DNA of 64,000 bases, from the NCBI GenBank assembly GCA_963749365.1, contig CAVVME010000003.1:1178001-1242000 (forward strand), read 5' to 3'. Below are positions 16,061 to 26,401 of this stretch, one piece after another (positions within the stretch are counted from its first letter, which is position 1; each line of letters opens with the position of its first letter). Origin of the DNA: WHSW01 sp963749365 (lineage in GTDB: Bacteria > Actinomycetota > Thermoleophilia > Solirubrobacterales > 70-9). A program made the translations under genes and the position numbers. The notes beneath the pieces are model-generated. The model ran no database searches, was not told where the DNA came from, and saw only the letters and a list, made by a program, of their open reading frames with translations.

Positions 16061-17722
16061 CTAGAACTGCGGCTCCTCGCTGTAGGTGCCGAACACCTGC
16101 TGCAGCGAGGCCACCATCTCCCCCTCCGTCGCCCGAACGCGGGTCGCGGCGATGATCGCGGGCATCAGGTTCTGCGCCGGCGCGGCGGCCGCCGCTCGCA
16201 GCTCGGCCAGCGCCCGCTCGACCGCCGCCTCGTCGCGGGCCGCCCTGGTGCGCTCGAGCCGCTTGCGCTGGCGGGCCTCCGCCGTCGGGTCGGGGCGGTG
16301 GATCTCGGTCAGCTCGTCCTCGTCGGTGCGAAAGTCGTTCACCCCGACTACCACCCGCTGGCCGAGGTCGAGCTCGCGCTGGTAGCGGTACGCCGCGTCG
16401 GCGATCTCGCGCTGGGGAAAGCCGCGCTCGATCGCCGCGATCATCCCGCCGAGCTCGTCGATGCGCTCGAAGTAGCGGTAGGCCGCGGCCTCGATCTCGT
16501 CCGTGAGCCGCTCGACGAAGTAGGAGCCGCCGAGCGGGTCGGCGGTGTTCGCGACGCCGGACTCGTGCGCGATCACCTGCTGGGTGCGAAGCGCGATCCG
16601 AACCGCGTCGGCGGTCGGCAGCGCCAGCGCCTCGTCGAAGGAGTTCGTGTGCAGTGACTGGGTCCCGCCGAGGACCCCGGCGAGCGCCTCGATCGCCGTC
16701 CGGACGATGTTGACCAGCGGCTGCTGAGCGGTAAGACTGACCCCGGCCGTCTGGGTGTGAAAGCGCAGCCCCTGCGAGCGCGGGTCGGTGGCGCCGTAGG
16801 TGTCGCGCATCTCGCGGGCCCAGATCCGGCGCGCCGCGCGGTACTTGGCGACCTCCTCGAAGAGGTCGATGTGGGCGTTGAAGAAGAACGAGAGCCGGGG
16901 CGCGAACTCGTCGACCGCCAGCCCGCGCTCGATTGCCGCCTCGACGTAGGTGAAGCCGTCCTTGAGCGTGAAGGCGAGCTCCTGGGCGGCGGTCGAGCCC
17001 GCCTCGCGGATGTGATAGCCGGAGATCGAGATCGGGTGCCAGCGCGGCATCTCAGCCGTGCACCACTCGACCATGTCGGTGACCAGCCGCATCGCCGGCT
17101 CGATCGGGAAGCACCATTCCTTCTGAGCGATGTACTCCTTCAGGATGTCGGTCTGGATCGTCCCGCCGAGCCGCTCGGGACCGATGCCCCGCTCCTCGGC
17201 GGTGACGACGTAGAAGGCGAGCAGGATCGCGGCCGGAGCGTTGATCGTCATCGAGACGCTGACGTCGTCGAGCGGGATCCGGTCGAAGAGCGCCTCCACG
17301 TCGTCGACCGTGTCGACCGCGACGCCCTCGACTCCGACCTCGCCGAGCGAGCGGGCGTGGTCGGAGTCGAGGCCCATCAGGGTGGGCATGTCGAACGCGG
17401 TCGAGAGTCCGTGCTGGCCGTGATCGAGCAGGTAGCGGAAGCGCTCGTTGGTCTCCTCGACCGTGCCGAAGCCGGCGAACTGGCGCATCGTCCACAGCCG
17501 CCCGCGGTACATCGAGGCGTACGGGCCGCGGGTGAACGGGAACTCACCCGGGTGCCCGAGCCGCTCCGCATAGTCGGCGCCCTCGAGCTGCTCGTCGGTG
17601 TACAGGGGCTCGACCGGGTGGCCCGAAAGCGTCGCGAAGAGGGCGTCGCGCTCGGCCTGGCGGGCGTAGACCTCCTCCCGCCACTGGTGCGCGCGACGGC
17701 GGGCTTCGGGCTCGGTCGCCAT
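16061..17722 (-). CDS. Methylmalonyl-CoA mutase-type large subunit
   Basis: 553 residues, the TIM-barrel catalytic part only, lacking the C-terminal B12 domain. Substrate tunnel segment TRGPYASMYRGRLWTMRQFAGFGT near 64-87 keeps the Tyr (GPY) characteristic of methylmalonyl-CoA mutase; hydroxyisobutyryl-CoA mutases differ there. SGYHIREAG near 234 holds the His under cobalamin. Converts methylmalonyl-CoA to succinyl-CoA with the 14514 subunit, so propionyl-CoA from odd-chain or branched acids enters the TCA cycle. ATG 17722 has a TAGACT box (17730-17735) 7 nt upstream. MeaB, the mutase GTPase, is at 24689. Isobutyryl-CoA mutase activity is not fully excluded. Confidence 0.9.
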   Translation of the reverse strand: MATEPEARRRAHQWREEVYARQAERDALFATLSGHPVEPLYTDEQLEGADYAERLGHPGEFPFTRGPYASMYRGRLWTMRQFAGFGTVEETNERFRYLLDHGQHGLSTAFDMPTLMGLDSDHARSLGEVGVEGVAVDTVDDVEALFDRIPLDDVSVSMTINAPAAILLAFYVVTAEERGIGPERLGGTIQTDILKEYIAQKEWCFPIEPAMRLVTDMVEWCTAEMPRWHPISISGYHIREAGSTAAQELAFTLKDGFTYVEAAIERGLAVDEFAPRLSFFFNAHIDLFEEVAKYRAARRIWAREMRDTYGATDPRSQGLRFHTQTAGVSLTAQQPLVNIVRTAIEALAGVLGGTQSLHTNSFDEALALPTADAVRIALRTQQVIAHESGVANTADPLGGSYFVERLTDEIEAAAYRYFERIDELGGMIAAIERGFPQREIADAAYRYQRELDLGQRVVVGVNDFRTDEDELTEIHRPDPTAEARQRKRLERTRAARDEAAVERALAELRAAAAAPAQNLMPAIIAATRVRATEGEMVASLQQVFGTYSEEPQF

Positions 17723-17762
17723 CGGGCGAAGTCTAGGGACGGCGGTAGCGGCGCCGACCGGG

Positions 17763-19163
<1,401 letters not shown>

Positions 19164-19913
19164 GGCGCGATCCTATGGCGTCCGAGCAGCCCGGCGATCG
19201 CGAGCGCGCCGGTGAACGCCGCGAACAGCAGCCGGCGGCCGAGCTTCTCGAACCGCATCACCCGCCAGCCGCGCTCGCGGGCGAGCCGGGCCAGCTCCTC
19301 GTCGGGGTTGACGACGACCGGATTGCCGACCGCGCCCAGCATCGGCAGGTCGGAGGCCGAGTCCGAGTACGCGTAGGAGGTCTCGAGATCGATCTCGTGC
19401 TCGGCGGCGAACTGGCGCACCGCCTCGAGCTTGCCCTCGCCGTACATGAACGCTCCTCCGAGCTCGCCGGTGAAGCGCCCGTCGTCGCCGATCTCATAGC
19501 TGGTCCCGATGCCGCCGTCCATATAGAGGATGCGGGCGAGGAGCCGGACGAGCTCGTCGCCGGCGGCGCTGACGATGAAGGTCGGCCGCCCGGCGTCCTG
19601 GTGGGCGTGCACCTCCGCCAGCATCTCGGGATAGATCCGCGGCAGCACCCCGACCAGCACCTCGGGGGTCATCCGCGCGATCTCGCGCGCGGAGACCCCG
19701 TTGAATACCTGCTTGATCTCGTCGAGCAGCTTCTCGGTCGCCTCGTCGGTCGAGCCGCGGAGGCGAAACCGCATCGCGTCCATACCCCAGCGCGCCATCT
19801 GACGGCGGCTGATTAGACCGGCCTTGGTCGCCGCCCGCGCCCATGGCAGCCCCGAAGACCCCGAGATCAGCGTCCGATCGAGATCGAAGAAGGCCGCCGG
19901 CCGCGGCATGCTG

Positions 19914-21099
19914 CTAGCCGCCGTCTACCTCGAGCACGATCGCGTCGCCCTGGCCGCCCCCGGAGCAGATCGCCGCGCACCCCAGGCCACCGCCCCGGCG
20001 GCGCAGCTCGTGCGCGAGGGCGCCGACGATCCGCGCACCCGAGGCGCCGATCGGATGGCCGAGCGCGATCGCCCCGCCGTTGACGTTGACCTTGTCCTCG
20101 TCGACCTCGAGCATCCGGACCGAGTTCAAGGCGACCGATGCGAACGCCTCGTTGATCTCCCACAGGTCGACGTCGGCTGGCGTCTTGCCGAGCTTCCCCA
20201 GCGCCTGCAGAGCCGCCTTCGCCGGGGTCCGGGCGAGGTAGGCGAAGTCGTCAGCGACCGATCCGTAAGCGAGCACTCGGGCGAGCGGGGTGCGGCCGTT
20301 GGCCTGCGCCCACTCCTCCGAGGCGACGATCACCGCGCCCGCGCCGTCGTTGACTCCGGGCGCGTTGCCGGCGGTGTGGGTGGCGTCGTCGCCGCCGACC
20401 GCCGGCAGCTTGGCGAGCGACTCGACGGTCGAGTCGGGACGGATCGCCTCGTCGGCCTCGACCACGGTCTCCGCCTTGCGGCTTCTTCACCGTCACCGAG
20501 ACGATCTCCTCGGCCAGCCGTCCCTCATCGGTGGCGGCGGCGGCGAGCTGGTGCGAGCGCACGGCCCAGCGGTCCATGTCGGGGCGGCTGATCTCGAGCT
20601 CGTTGGAGACGTCGCTCGCCTCGTTGATCATCTGCTTGTCGGTGAACGGGTTGGTGAGCCCGTCGTGAGTCATCGCATCGACCGCCGGCTTGTCCCCCAT
20701 CCGATAGCCGAAGCGCGCCCCGGGCAGCAGGTAGGGGGCGTTCGACATCGACTCCATGCCCCCGCTGACGACGAGCTCGACGTCGCCGGCCCGGATTGCC
20801 TGGTCGGCGAGCCCGACCGTGCGCATGCCGGAAGCGCAGACCTTGTTGATCGTCTCCGACGGCACCTCGCGCGGGATCCCGGCCCCGACCTGCGCCTGGC
20901 GCGACGGGATCTGGCCCTGGCCGGCCTGCAGGACCTGGCCGAAGATCACCTCGTCGACCTGCTCGCGGTCGATCTCGGAGCGCTCCAGGGCGGCGCCGAT
21001 CGCCTCCGCGCCGAGCTCGATCGCGTCCTTGGCGGCGAGCGCTCCGCCCATCTTCCCGAACGGTGTGCGGGCGGTGCCGAGGATGACGGTCTGGGACAT
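19914..21099 (-). pseudogene. Thiolase (acetyl-CoA acetyltransferase) interrupted by a one-base frameshift
   Basis: Two adjacent frames make one thiolase. The first (21099 to about 20480) starts MSQTVILGTARTPFGK and has the nucleophile Cys in NKVCASGMRTVG. The second (about 20480 to 19914) has NEAFASVAL, GGAIALGHPIGASGAR and the second Cys in CSGGGQGDA. The break is near 20478-20490, where VTVKKP should run on into KAETVVEADE. Total length is 3x395+1 nt, so removing one base restores a 394-residue enzyme of normal size. All catalytic residues survive, which favours a recent mutation or a sequence error over old decay. Divergent from pepA. Its role would be beta-ketothiolase for the surrounding acyl-CoA pathway. 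Confidence 0.85.
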
Positions 21100-21175
21100 G
21101 GGGCCTTTCTGAGTCGGGCGGCGCTGGCCGCTTGGCTGCGGATCGGAATGCTAGATGAGTGGCTACGAGCGCCGG

Positions 21176-21181
21176 TAGACT
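21176..21181 (+). promoter_or_regulatory. -10 box that decides the pepA start
   Basis: TAGACT lies 8 nt before GTG 21190. The open frame continues about 900 nt upstream through the thiolase antisense, so this box and the homology to the PepA N-terminus are what fix the start. Confidence 0.5.
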
Positions 21182-21189
21182 CGCGCGCG

Positions 21190-22668
21190 GTGCAGCTCGA
21201 GGTCGTATCCGCGCAGCTCGAGGAGCTCGACTGCGACCTGGTGGCGGTGACGCTGGCCGAGGGGGAGGCGCTGAGCGGGCCGCTCGCCCAGGCCCCGGGC
21301 GCCGCCGACGCGCGCGGCGCCTATCGCCGCCTCGCCCTGCTCCACCCCGGGCGGCCCGCGCGGGCGATCGCGGTCGGCGTCGGGGCGCCCGGCGAGCTCG
21401 ACCTCGAGCGGCTGCGCGTCGCCGGCGCGCTGGCGACAAGACGGGCGGCCGAGCTCGAGTCTCGCTCGCTCGCCTGGGTCGTCCCGGAGGGCGCCGACTC
21501 GGCGGCGCGTGCGGCGGCACTGGTCGAGGGGGTCGTGCTCGCCTCCTACCGCTTCGACCGCTTCCGCTCCGAGCGGCCCGACGACCCGCCGGCCGTGCGC
21601 CTCGATCGGCTGATCCTGGCGACGGGCCCCGACGAGCGCGACGTGGTCGGCGCCGAGGCGCGGATCGCGATCGTCGCCGGCGAGGCCGCCAACCGCGCCC
21701 GCGAGCTTCAGGACCTGCCCGCCAACACGCTCACCCCGGAGGCGCTGGCCGCCAGGGCCGAGGAGATCGCCGCCACCGACGAGCGAATCGAGGTCGACGT
21801 CCTCGACCGCGACGCGATCGTCGACCGCGGGCTCGGCGGGCTGGCGGCGGTCGCGCAGGGGACGGCGGCCGAGCCGCGGCTGATCGCGCTTCGCTACGCG
21901 GGCGGCGGCTCGGGCGCCCGGCTCGGGCTCGTGGGCAAGGCGGTGACCTTCGACAGCGGCGGGATCTCGATCAAGCCGGCGGCCGCGATGCACGAGATGA
22001 AGATGGACATGTCCGGCGGCGCCGCCGTGCTCGAGGCGATCGCCGCGATCGCCGAGCTCGGGCTCGAGCTCGAGCTGGTCGCGGCCATCCCCGCGACCGA
22101 GAACATGCCCAGCGGCAGCGCGACCAGGCCCGGCGACATCATCACCCAGCTCAACGGCCGCACGGTCGAGGTCAACAACACCGACGCCGAGGGGAGGCTG
22201 ATCCTCGCCGACGCGCTGACCTACTGCGTGCGCGAGCTCGGCGCCGAGCGGGTGGTCGACGTCGCCACCCTGACCGGGGCGGTGTTGATCGCGCTCGGCT
22301 CGACCTACGCCGCGCTGATCTCCAACGACGACGACTGGGCCGAGGCCGTGCGCCAAGCCGCCGAGGCATCCGGCGAGCTCGCCTGGCGGCTGCCGCTTCA
22401 CCCCGAGTACAAGGAGCTGATCAAGGGCACGGCGGCCGACCTCACCAACGTGGCAACCAAGCGCAAGGCGGGGACGATCTATGCCGGGTCGTTCTTGGAG
22501 GAGTTCGTCGACGGGGTGCCGTGGGCCCACCTCGACATCGCGGGCACCGCCTGGGACACCGGCCGCGAGTACGTCGGCAACGGGGCGAGCGGCTTCGGCG
22601 TCCGTTTGTTGGTTCGCCTCGCTCGCAACCTGGCGGGCGGCGCAACGGCGGATCGAACCACGCGTTGA
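21190..22668 (+). CDS. pepA: Leucyl aminopeptidase, M17 family
   Basis: 492 residues. N-terminal macro-like domain (1-165) and C-terminal dinuclear-zinc peptidase domain. The signature NTDAEGRLILAD is near 333-344, and the metal ligands in GKAVTFDSGGISIKP (about 255-269) and the K/D pair in MKMDMSGGAA are intact. Releases N-terminal residues, mainly Leu, in the cytosol as a hexamer. GTG 21190 is chosen as the start; the antisense-derived upstream extension is ignored. Followed by a strong hairpin that probably ends the transcript. Confidence 0.95.
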   Translation: MQLEVVSAQLEELDCDLVAVTLAEGEALSGPLAQAPGAADARGAYRRLALLHPGRPARAIAVGVGAPGELDLERLRVAGALATRRAAELESRSLAWVVPEGADSAARAAALVEGVVLASYRFDRFRSERPDDPPAVRLDRLILATGPDERDVVGAEARIAIVAGEAANRARELQDLPANTLTPEALAARAEEIAATDERIEVDVLDRDAIVDRGLGGLAAVAQGTAAEPRLIALRYAGGGSGARLGLVGKAVTFDSGGISIKPAAAMHEMKMDMSGGAAVLEAIAAIAELGLELELVAAIPATENMPSGSATRPGDIITQLNGRTVEVNNTDAEGRLILADALTYCVRELGAERVVDVATLTGAVLIALGSTYAALISNDDDWAEAVRQAAEASGELAWRLPLHPEYKELIKGTAADLTNVATKRKAGTIYAGSFLEEFVDGVPWAHLDIAGTAWDTGREYVGNGASGFGVRLLVRLARNLAGGATADRTTR

Positions 22669-22723
22669 CCACCGTATTCGGCGCGAACTCGCAGTTGAAT
22701 CCCAACTACGTCCGGTCCCGCGC

Positions 22724-22750
22724 GAACCTCCCCAATTTTTGGGGAGGTTC
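22724..22750. terminator. Perfect 12-bp inverted repeat after pepA
   Basis: GAACCTCCCCAA, loop TTT, TTGGGGAGGTTC: a perfect 27-nt palindromic hairpin 56 nt after the pepA stop. A smaller hairpin, AGTTG-N5-CAACT, lies just before it at 22693-22707. There is no following T-tract, so it may act as a U-less terminator or as a 3'-end stabiliser. Confidence 0.5.
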
Positions 22751-22845
22751 AGCCCTCACCGCCCGATGCCGACGCGCTGACGCGGACGGACCGTAAGCTG
22801 CTGCGACCGGCGTCCCAGCGCGGCTGGCGCCGGTCCCGACAGGCG

Positions 22846-23994
22846 ATGGACTTCGAGCTCACAGACACCCAGCGCCTGCTGCGCGACACCGTGCGGGAGT
22901 TCGCTCGCGCCGAGATCGCGCCGGTGGCCGCCGAGCTCGACCGGACGAAGGCGTTCCCCTACGAGCTGGTCGCGAAGCTGGGCGAGCTCGGGTTGATGGG
23001 GATCCCGTTCCCGGAGCAGTACGGCGGCGGCGGCGGGGACACGCTCTCCTATGCGCTCGCGGTCGAGGAGCTCGCCCGGGTCGACTCCTCGGTCTGCATC
23101 ACGCTCGCCGCCCACACCTCGCTGGGGACGATGCCGATCTTCCTCTGGGGCAGCGACGAGCAGCGCTCGGAGTGGCTGCCGGCGCTCTGCGCGGGGGAGC
23201 GCCTGGCGGCGTTCGGGCTCACCGAGCCCGAGGCGGGCTCGGACGCGGGGGCGACCCGGACTCGAGCGCGCCTCGACGACGGCGAGTGGGTAGTCGACGG
23301 GACGAAGCAGTTCATCACCAACGCCGGGACCGAGATCTCCGGCTGCGTGACGATCACCGCGGTGACCGGCGAGGGACCGGGCGAGCGCAAGGAGATCTCG
23401 AACATCATCGTCGCCAACGGGACGCCGGGCTACGAGCTGGGCGAGCCGTACCGAAAGATGGGCTGGAACGCCTCCGACACCCGCCCGCTGACGTTCAGCG
23501 ACTGCCGGGTTCCGGAGGCCAACCTGCTCGGCCGGCGAGGTGAGGGGTTCAAGAACTTCCTCCACATCCTCGACGGGGGACGGATCGGGGTCGCCGCGAT
23601 GGGGGTCGGGCTCGCCCAGGGAGCCCTCGACGAGGCGATCTCCTACGCGAAAGAGCGCCGCGCCTTCGGCCAGCCGATCGCCAAGTTCCAGGCGATCCAG
23701 GCGAAGATCGCCGACCTCTCGGCACAGATCGAGGCCGCTCGGCTGCTCACCTACCGCGCCGCGCTGCAGAAGGACGCCGGCGAGTCGTTCACCCTCACCG
23801 CCGCCCAGGCGAAGCTGATCACGGGTCGGCTCGCGGTGCGCGCGACCGAGGAGGCGGTCCAGATCCACGGCGGCTACGGCTACATCGAGGAGTACCCCGT
23901 CTGCCGCTTCTACCGCGACGCGAAGATCCTCACGATCGGCGAGGGCACCGACGAGGTACAGCAGATGGTGATCGCGCGGCAGCTCGGCTGCTGA
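22846..23994 (+). CDS. Acyl-CoA dehydrogenase (short-chain type)
   Basis: 382 residues with the full acyl-CoA dehydrogenase fold. FAD/substrate signature AFGLTEPEAGSDAGAT near 124-139, substrate loop ITNAGTE, and the catalytic Glu in the late segment KILTIGEGTDE (Glu of GEGT near 368), the position used by short-chain and glutaryl/butyryl-type enzymes. Introduces the alpha-beta double bond and passes electrons to EtfAB. A TAAGCT box lies about 48 nt upstream and ACAGG before the ATG is a weak Shine-Dalgarno, so this gene has a leader. Chain-length preference is not readable from sequence. Confidence 0.94.
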   Translation: MDFELTDTQRLLRDTVREFARAEIAPVAAELDRTKAFPYELVAKLGELGLMGIPFPEQYGGGGGDTLSYALAVEELARVDSSVCITLAAHTSLGTMPIFLWGSDEQRSEWLPALCAGERLAAFGLTEPEAGSDAGATRTRARLDDGEWVVDGTKQFITNAGTEISGCVTITAVTGEGPGERKEISNIIVANGTPGYELGEPYRKMGWNASDTRPLTFSDCRVPEANLLGRRGEGFKNFLHILDGGRIGVAAMGVGLAQGALDEAISYAKERRAFGQPIAKFQAIQAKIADLSAQIEAARLLTYRAALQKDAGESFTLTAAQAKLITGRLAVRATEEAVQIHGGYGYIEEYPVCRFYRDAKILTIGEGTDEVQQMVIARQLGC

Positions 23995-24114
23995 AGCCGT
24001 GCGCGCCCGATAAACGCGCGGTTTGCGGCTTCGTCACCGTTGGCACGAGGGATTCGTCCGATGGACGCGCTTACACTCGCGCCGACGAGTCACCCGCCCC
24101 CCGCGGAGGAGTCG

Positions 24115-24330
24115 ATGGAAAGCACGGACAGCAATGCGAAGTGGCACCAGCTCGCGGCGCTACGCGATGACCTCGATCAGAGCGCCGTCGTGATCCCGAT
24201 CTGCGTCAGCCGCCTCGACGGCAGACCGCATGAGCTCTCGCCGAAGGCGATGAGGTTTGCCGAGGCGCTCTCGTTCTCGGATGCCTGGTCGCGGATCTCG
24301 GAAGCCCGCAACCGCCGCCTCGCCGCCTAG
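24115..24330 (+). CDS. Small hypothetical protein, 71 residues
   Basis: Starts at ATG 24115 after GGAGGA at 24105-24110, a much better ribosome site than those of the upstream in-frame ATGs. The 71-residue product is soluble and mixed-charge, with M-E-S-T-D-S-N at the start and a helical C-terminus rich in Ala, Arg and Glu. No domain recognised. It lies between the acyl-CoA dehydrogenase and a convergent PRC-barrel-like gene. A TACACT box at 24072-24077 could be its promoter. Confidence 0.5.
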   Translation: MESTDSNAKWHQLAALRDDLDQSAVVIPICVSRLDGRPHELSPKAMRFAEALSFSDAWSRISEARNRRLAA

Positions 24331-24349
24331 CGACCGACCGACCGGAAGA

Positions 24350-24676
24350 TCAATTCGGGCCGAGGCCGTAGTGGGCGCGCAGCGCCTGCTCGGTCGTCGC
24401 GTCCGGTCCGTCGCGCGGCTCGATCCGCGGAGCGCGGCGGATGTGGTCGCGCGTGTACGGCACCCAGACGCGGCCGGCACCCTCGACCGCGTCGCGGGCG
24501 GGGACCAGGGTGTAGTGGCCGAAGCGCCCCATGCGCGCCAGCAGCCAGGGCGACCCTCCCGCACGTTCGGCAAACGCGCCCTCGATCCTGCCGACGCCGG
24601 ATCCCGAGACGTCGTCGAGCCCGTGGCCCTTCCAGCCCTTGACCGTGTCCGCATGCGCCGCCGGAGCCTGGCTCAC
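24350..24676 (-). CDS. PRC-barrel-like small protein
   Basis: 108 residues. The pattern WKGHGLDDVSGSGVGRIEG (about 14-32), then WLLARMGRFGHYTLVPARDAVEGAGRVWVPY, matches the PRC-barrel/photosynthetic-reaction-centre H-subunit-like fold frequently seen in Thermoleophilia. Such barrels mediate protein or RNA contacts. GTG start at 24676, 12 nt after the meaB stop, so it probably shares the meaB transcript. Its conserved C-terminal ITRD-like segment is present (YTRDHIRRAPR). Function unknown. Confidence 0.6.
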   Translation of the reverse strand: MSQAPAAHADTVKGWKGHGLDDVSGSGVGRIEGAFAERAGGSPWLLARMGRFGHYTLVPARDAVEGAGRVWVPYTRDHIRRAPRIEPRDGPDATTEQALRAHYGLGPN

Positions 24677-24688
24677 GGGCCGATCATC

Positions 24689-25648
24689 TCACCCGCCGCG
24701 CTCGAGCAGTTCTCGCGCTGCCGTCGCCGGGTCGATCTCGCGCCGAACCACCCGCTCGAGCAGCGCCGTCCAATCGGAGTCGCTGTCGGCGCGAGCCTCG
24801 AGCCCCCGGCGCAGCCGCGAGGCGGCGATCCCGAGCACCTCCGCGCGCAGGTTGCGGGCCCGGCGCTCGGCCAGCGTGCCGGTCTCGGTGATCTGGCGGT
24901 GATGGGCGTCGATCGTCTCGACCAGCTCGACGATCCCCTCCCCCTTGACCGCCTCGGTGCGGACGACCGGGACCTTCCACGGCCGCTCGGGCCCGAGCGC
25001 GAGCACCGACCTGACCTCGCGCAACATCGTCTCGGCGAGCGGGTGCTCGCACTTGTTGACGACGATCACGTCGGGGATCTCCATCACCCCGGCCTTCAGG
25101 GCCTGCACCGAGTCGCCCGAGCCGGGCATCAACGCGAGCACCACCGTGTCGGCGTGATCGACGACGTCGATCTCGCCCTGGCCGACGCCGACCGTCTCCA
25201 GCAGGACGTCGTCCTTGCCCGAGGCGTCCATCAGCAGCGCGGCCTGCAGCGCCGCCTCGGCGAGCCCGCCGAGCGACCCCCTGGTCGCCATCGAGCGGAT
25301 GAAGACGCCGGGGTCGAGGAAGTGCTCGGAGAGCCGGATCCGATCGCCGAGCACGGCGCCCTGCGTGAACGGGCTCGAGGGATCGATCGAGAGCACCCCG
25401 ATCTCGCGGCCGGCCTTGCGAAGCTCGGCGCAGACGGCAGCGATCAGGGTGCTCTTGCCGACCCCGGGGGGACCGGTGAGGCCGACGACGCGCGCGCGGC
25501 CGGTGCTCGGGAAGAGCTCGGCGACCAGCCGGTCGCCGTCGGGGTCGCGATTCTCGACCAGGCTGATCGCCCGCGCGAGCGCGCGCTTGTCGCCGGCGAC
25601 GAGCCGCTCGGCGAGCGTGTCGGCCGTATCTGCGGTGGCGGCGGCCAA
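24689..25648 (-). CDS. meaB: Methylmalonyl-CoA mutase-associated GTPase MeaB
   Basis: 319 residues. G3E-family GTPase that gates cobalamin loading and protects acyl-CoA mutases. P-loop GPPGVGKST at 59-67, switch segments SIDPSSPFTQGAVLGDRIR and ETVGVGQGE at about 151-159. The guanine-specificity motif N-K-x-D is N-K-C-E here (198-201). TTG 25648 is the only start in frame that gives the usual N-terminus, and a TAGACT box (25660-25665) lies 11 nt before it. Works with the mutase subunits at 14514 and 16061, although it is about 7 kb from them. Confidence 0.92.
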   Translation of the reverse strand: MAAATADTADTLAERLVAGDKRALARAISLVENRDPDGDRLVAELFPSTGRARVVGLTGPPGVGKSTLIAAVCAELRKAGREIGVLSIDPSSPFTQGAVLGDRIRLSEHFLDPGVFIRSMATRGSLGGLAEAALQAALLMDASGKDDVLLETVGVGQGEIDVVDHADTVVLALMPGSGDSVQALKAGVMEIPDVIVVNKCEHPLAETMLREVRSVLALGPERPWKVPVVRTEAVKGEGIVELVETIDAHHRQITETGTLAERRARNLRAEVLGIAASRLRRGLEARADSDSDWTALLERVVRREIDPATAARELLERGG

Positions 25649-25659
25649 GGCGGCTGCGG

Positions 25660-25665
25660 AGTCTA
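25660..25665 (-). promoter_or_regulatory. -10 box supporting a TTG start for meaB
   Basis: TAGACT on the minus strand, 11 nt before TTG 25648. The divergent acyltransferase gene has its own TAGAGT at 25696-25701, so two outward boxes sit 30 bp apart. Confidence 0.5.
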
Positions 25666-25711
25666 GTGCTGCGTCTGACCGCGTTCGAGCGGCATTAGAG
25701 TCCGCGCCGCG

Positions 25712-26401
25712 ATGGTCCGCACGATTCGCTTCCTCGCCGAGAAGAGGATGTTCAACTGGCGCTACGCCCGCCTGCTCTGGCGTTACCTGTGGCGGCGGCT
25801 GCTGACCCCCGCGGGGTGGCGCTGGGAGACCGACGGGCCGGTCTTCTTCGGCAAGGACCTCGAGCTGCAGATCTCGAAGCGCGGCAAGGTTCGGTTCGGG
25901 CGCTTCACATGGATCGGCGACCGCACGAAGATCCGCTGTCACGAGGGGGAGGTGACGATCGGCTCGAAGACGGTGATCGGCCAGGAATGCACGATCTCGG
26001 CCTATCGCCGGGTGCGGATCGGCGAGCAGTGCGTGATCGCCGACCGGGCGATGTTCATCGACTTCGACCACGGGGTGGTCGAGGTCGAACGGCCGATCCG
26101 GTTGCAAGGGATCTACATGCGCGACGTCGCGGTCGGCTCGAACGTCTGGATCGGCTACGGCGCCTGCGTCCTGCGCGGGATCCGGGTCGGCGACAACTCG
26201 GTCGTCGGCACGAACGCCGTCGTGACCAAGGACGTGCCGCAGAACGCGGTCGTCGGCGGGGTCCCGGCAAGGCTGCTTCGAACACGCGAGCCGCCCGCGG
26301 CGCTGCGCTGGCCGGACCCGGTCGATCCCGATCCCACGGCGGAGACGACGCTGAAGCCGGGCCCGGCTGAGGCGCCAAGTGAGCCGCGGGCGTCTGCCTA
26401 G
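25712..26401 (+). CDS. Hexapeptide-repeat (left-handed beta-helix) acyltransferase
   Basis: 229 residues. An N-terminal basic amphipathic region (FNWRYARLLWRYLWRRLL) precedes a run of hexapeptide repeats from about residue 60 to 190. The repeats end in the canonical GSNVWIGYGACVLRGIRVGDNSVVG and VVTKDVP-NAVVGGVPA of LacA/WbbJ acetyltransferases. It transfers acetyl or another acyl group from CoA to a sugar. ATG 25712 lies 10 nt after TAGAGT. Nearby glycan genes (27.4-31.8 kb) suggest a sugar polymer as acceptor. The gene ends in a CTAG shared with the convergent gene. The C-terminal 30 residues are Pro-rich and probably disordered. Confidence 0.88.
   Translation: MVRTIRFLAEKRMFNWRYARLLWRYLWRRLLTPAGWRWETDGPVFFGKDLELQISKRGKVRFGRFTWIGDRTKIRCHEGEVTIGSKTVIGQECTISAYRRVRIGEQCVIADRAMFIDFDHGVVEVERPIRLQGIYMRDVAVGSNVWIGYGACVLRGIRVGDNSVVGTNAVVTKDVPQNAVVGGVPARLLRTREPPAALRWPDPVDPDPTAETTLKPGPAEAPSEPRASA

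Noticed and set aside
20470..20500. Programmed +1 frameshift in the thiolase
   Set aside because: No known slippery site, stop-codon pausing or stimulatory structure like that of prfB is visible, and thiolases are not known to use frameshifting; an insertion or sequence error is simpler.
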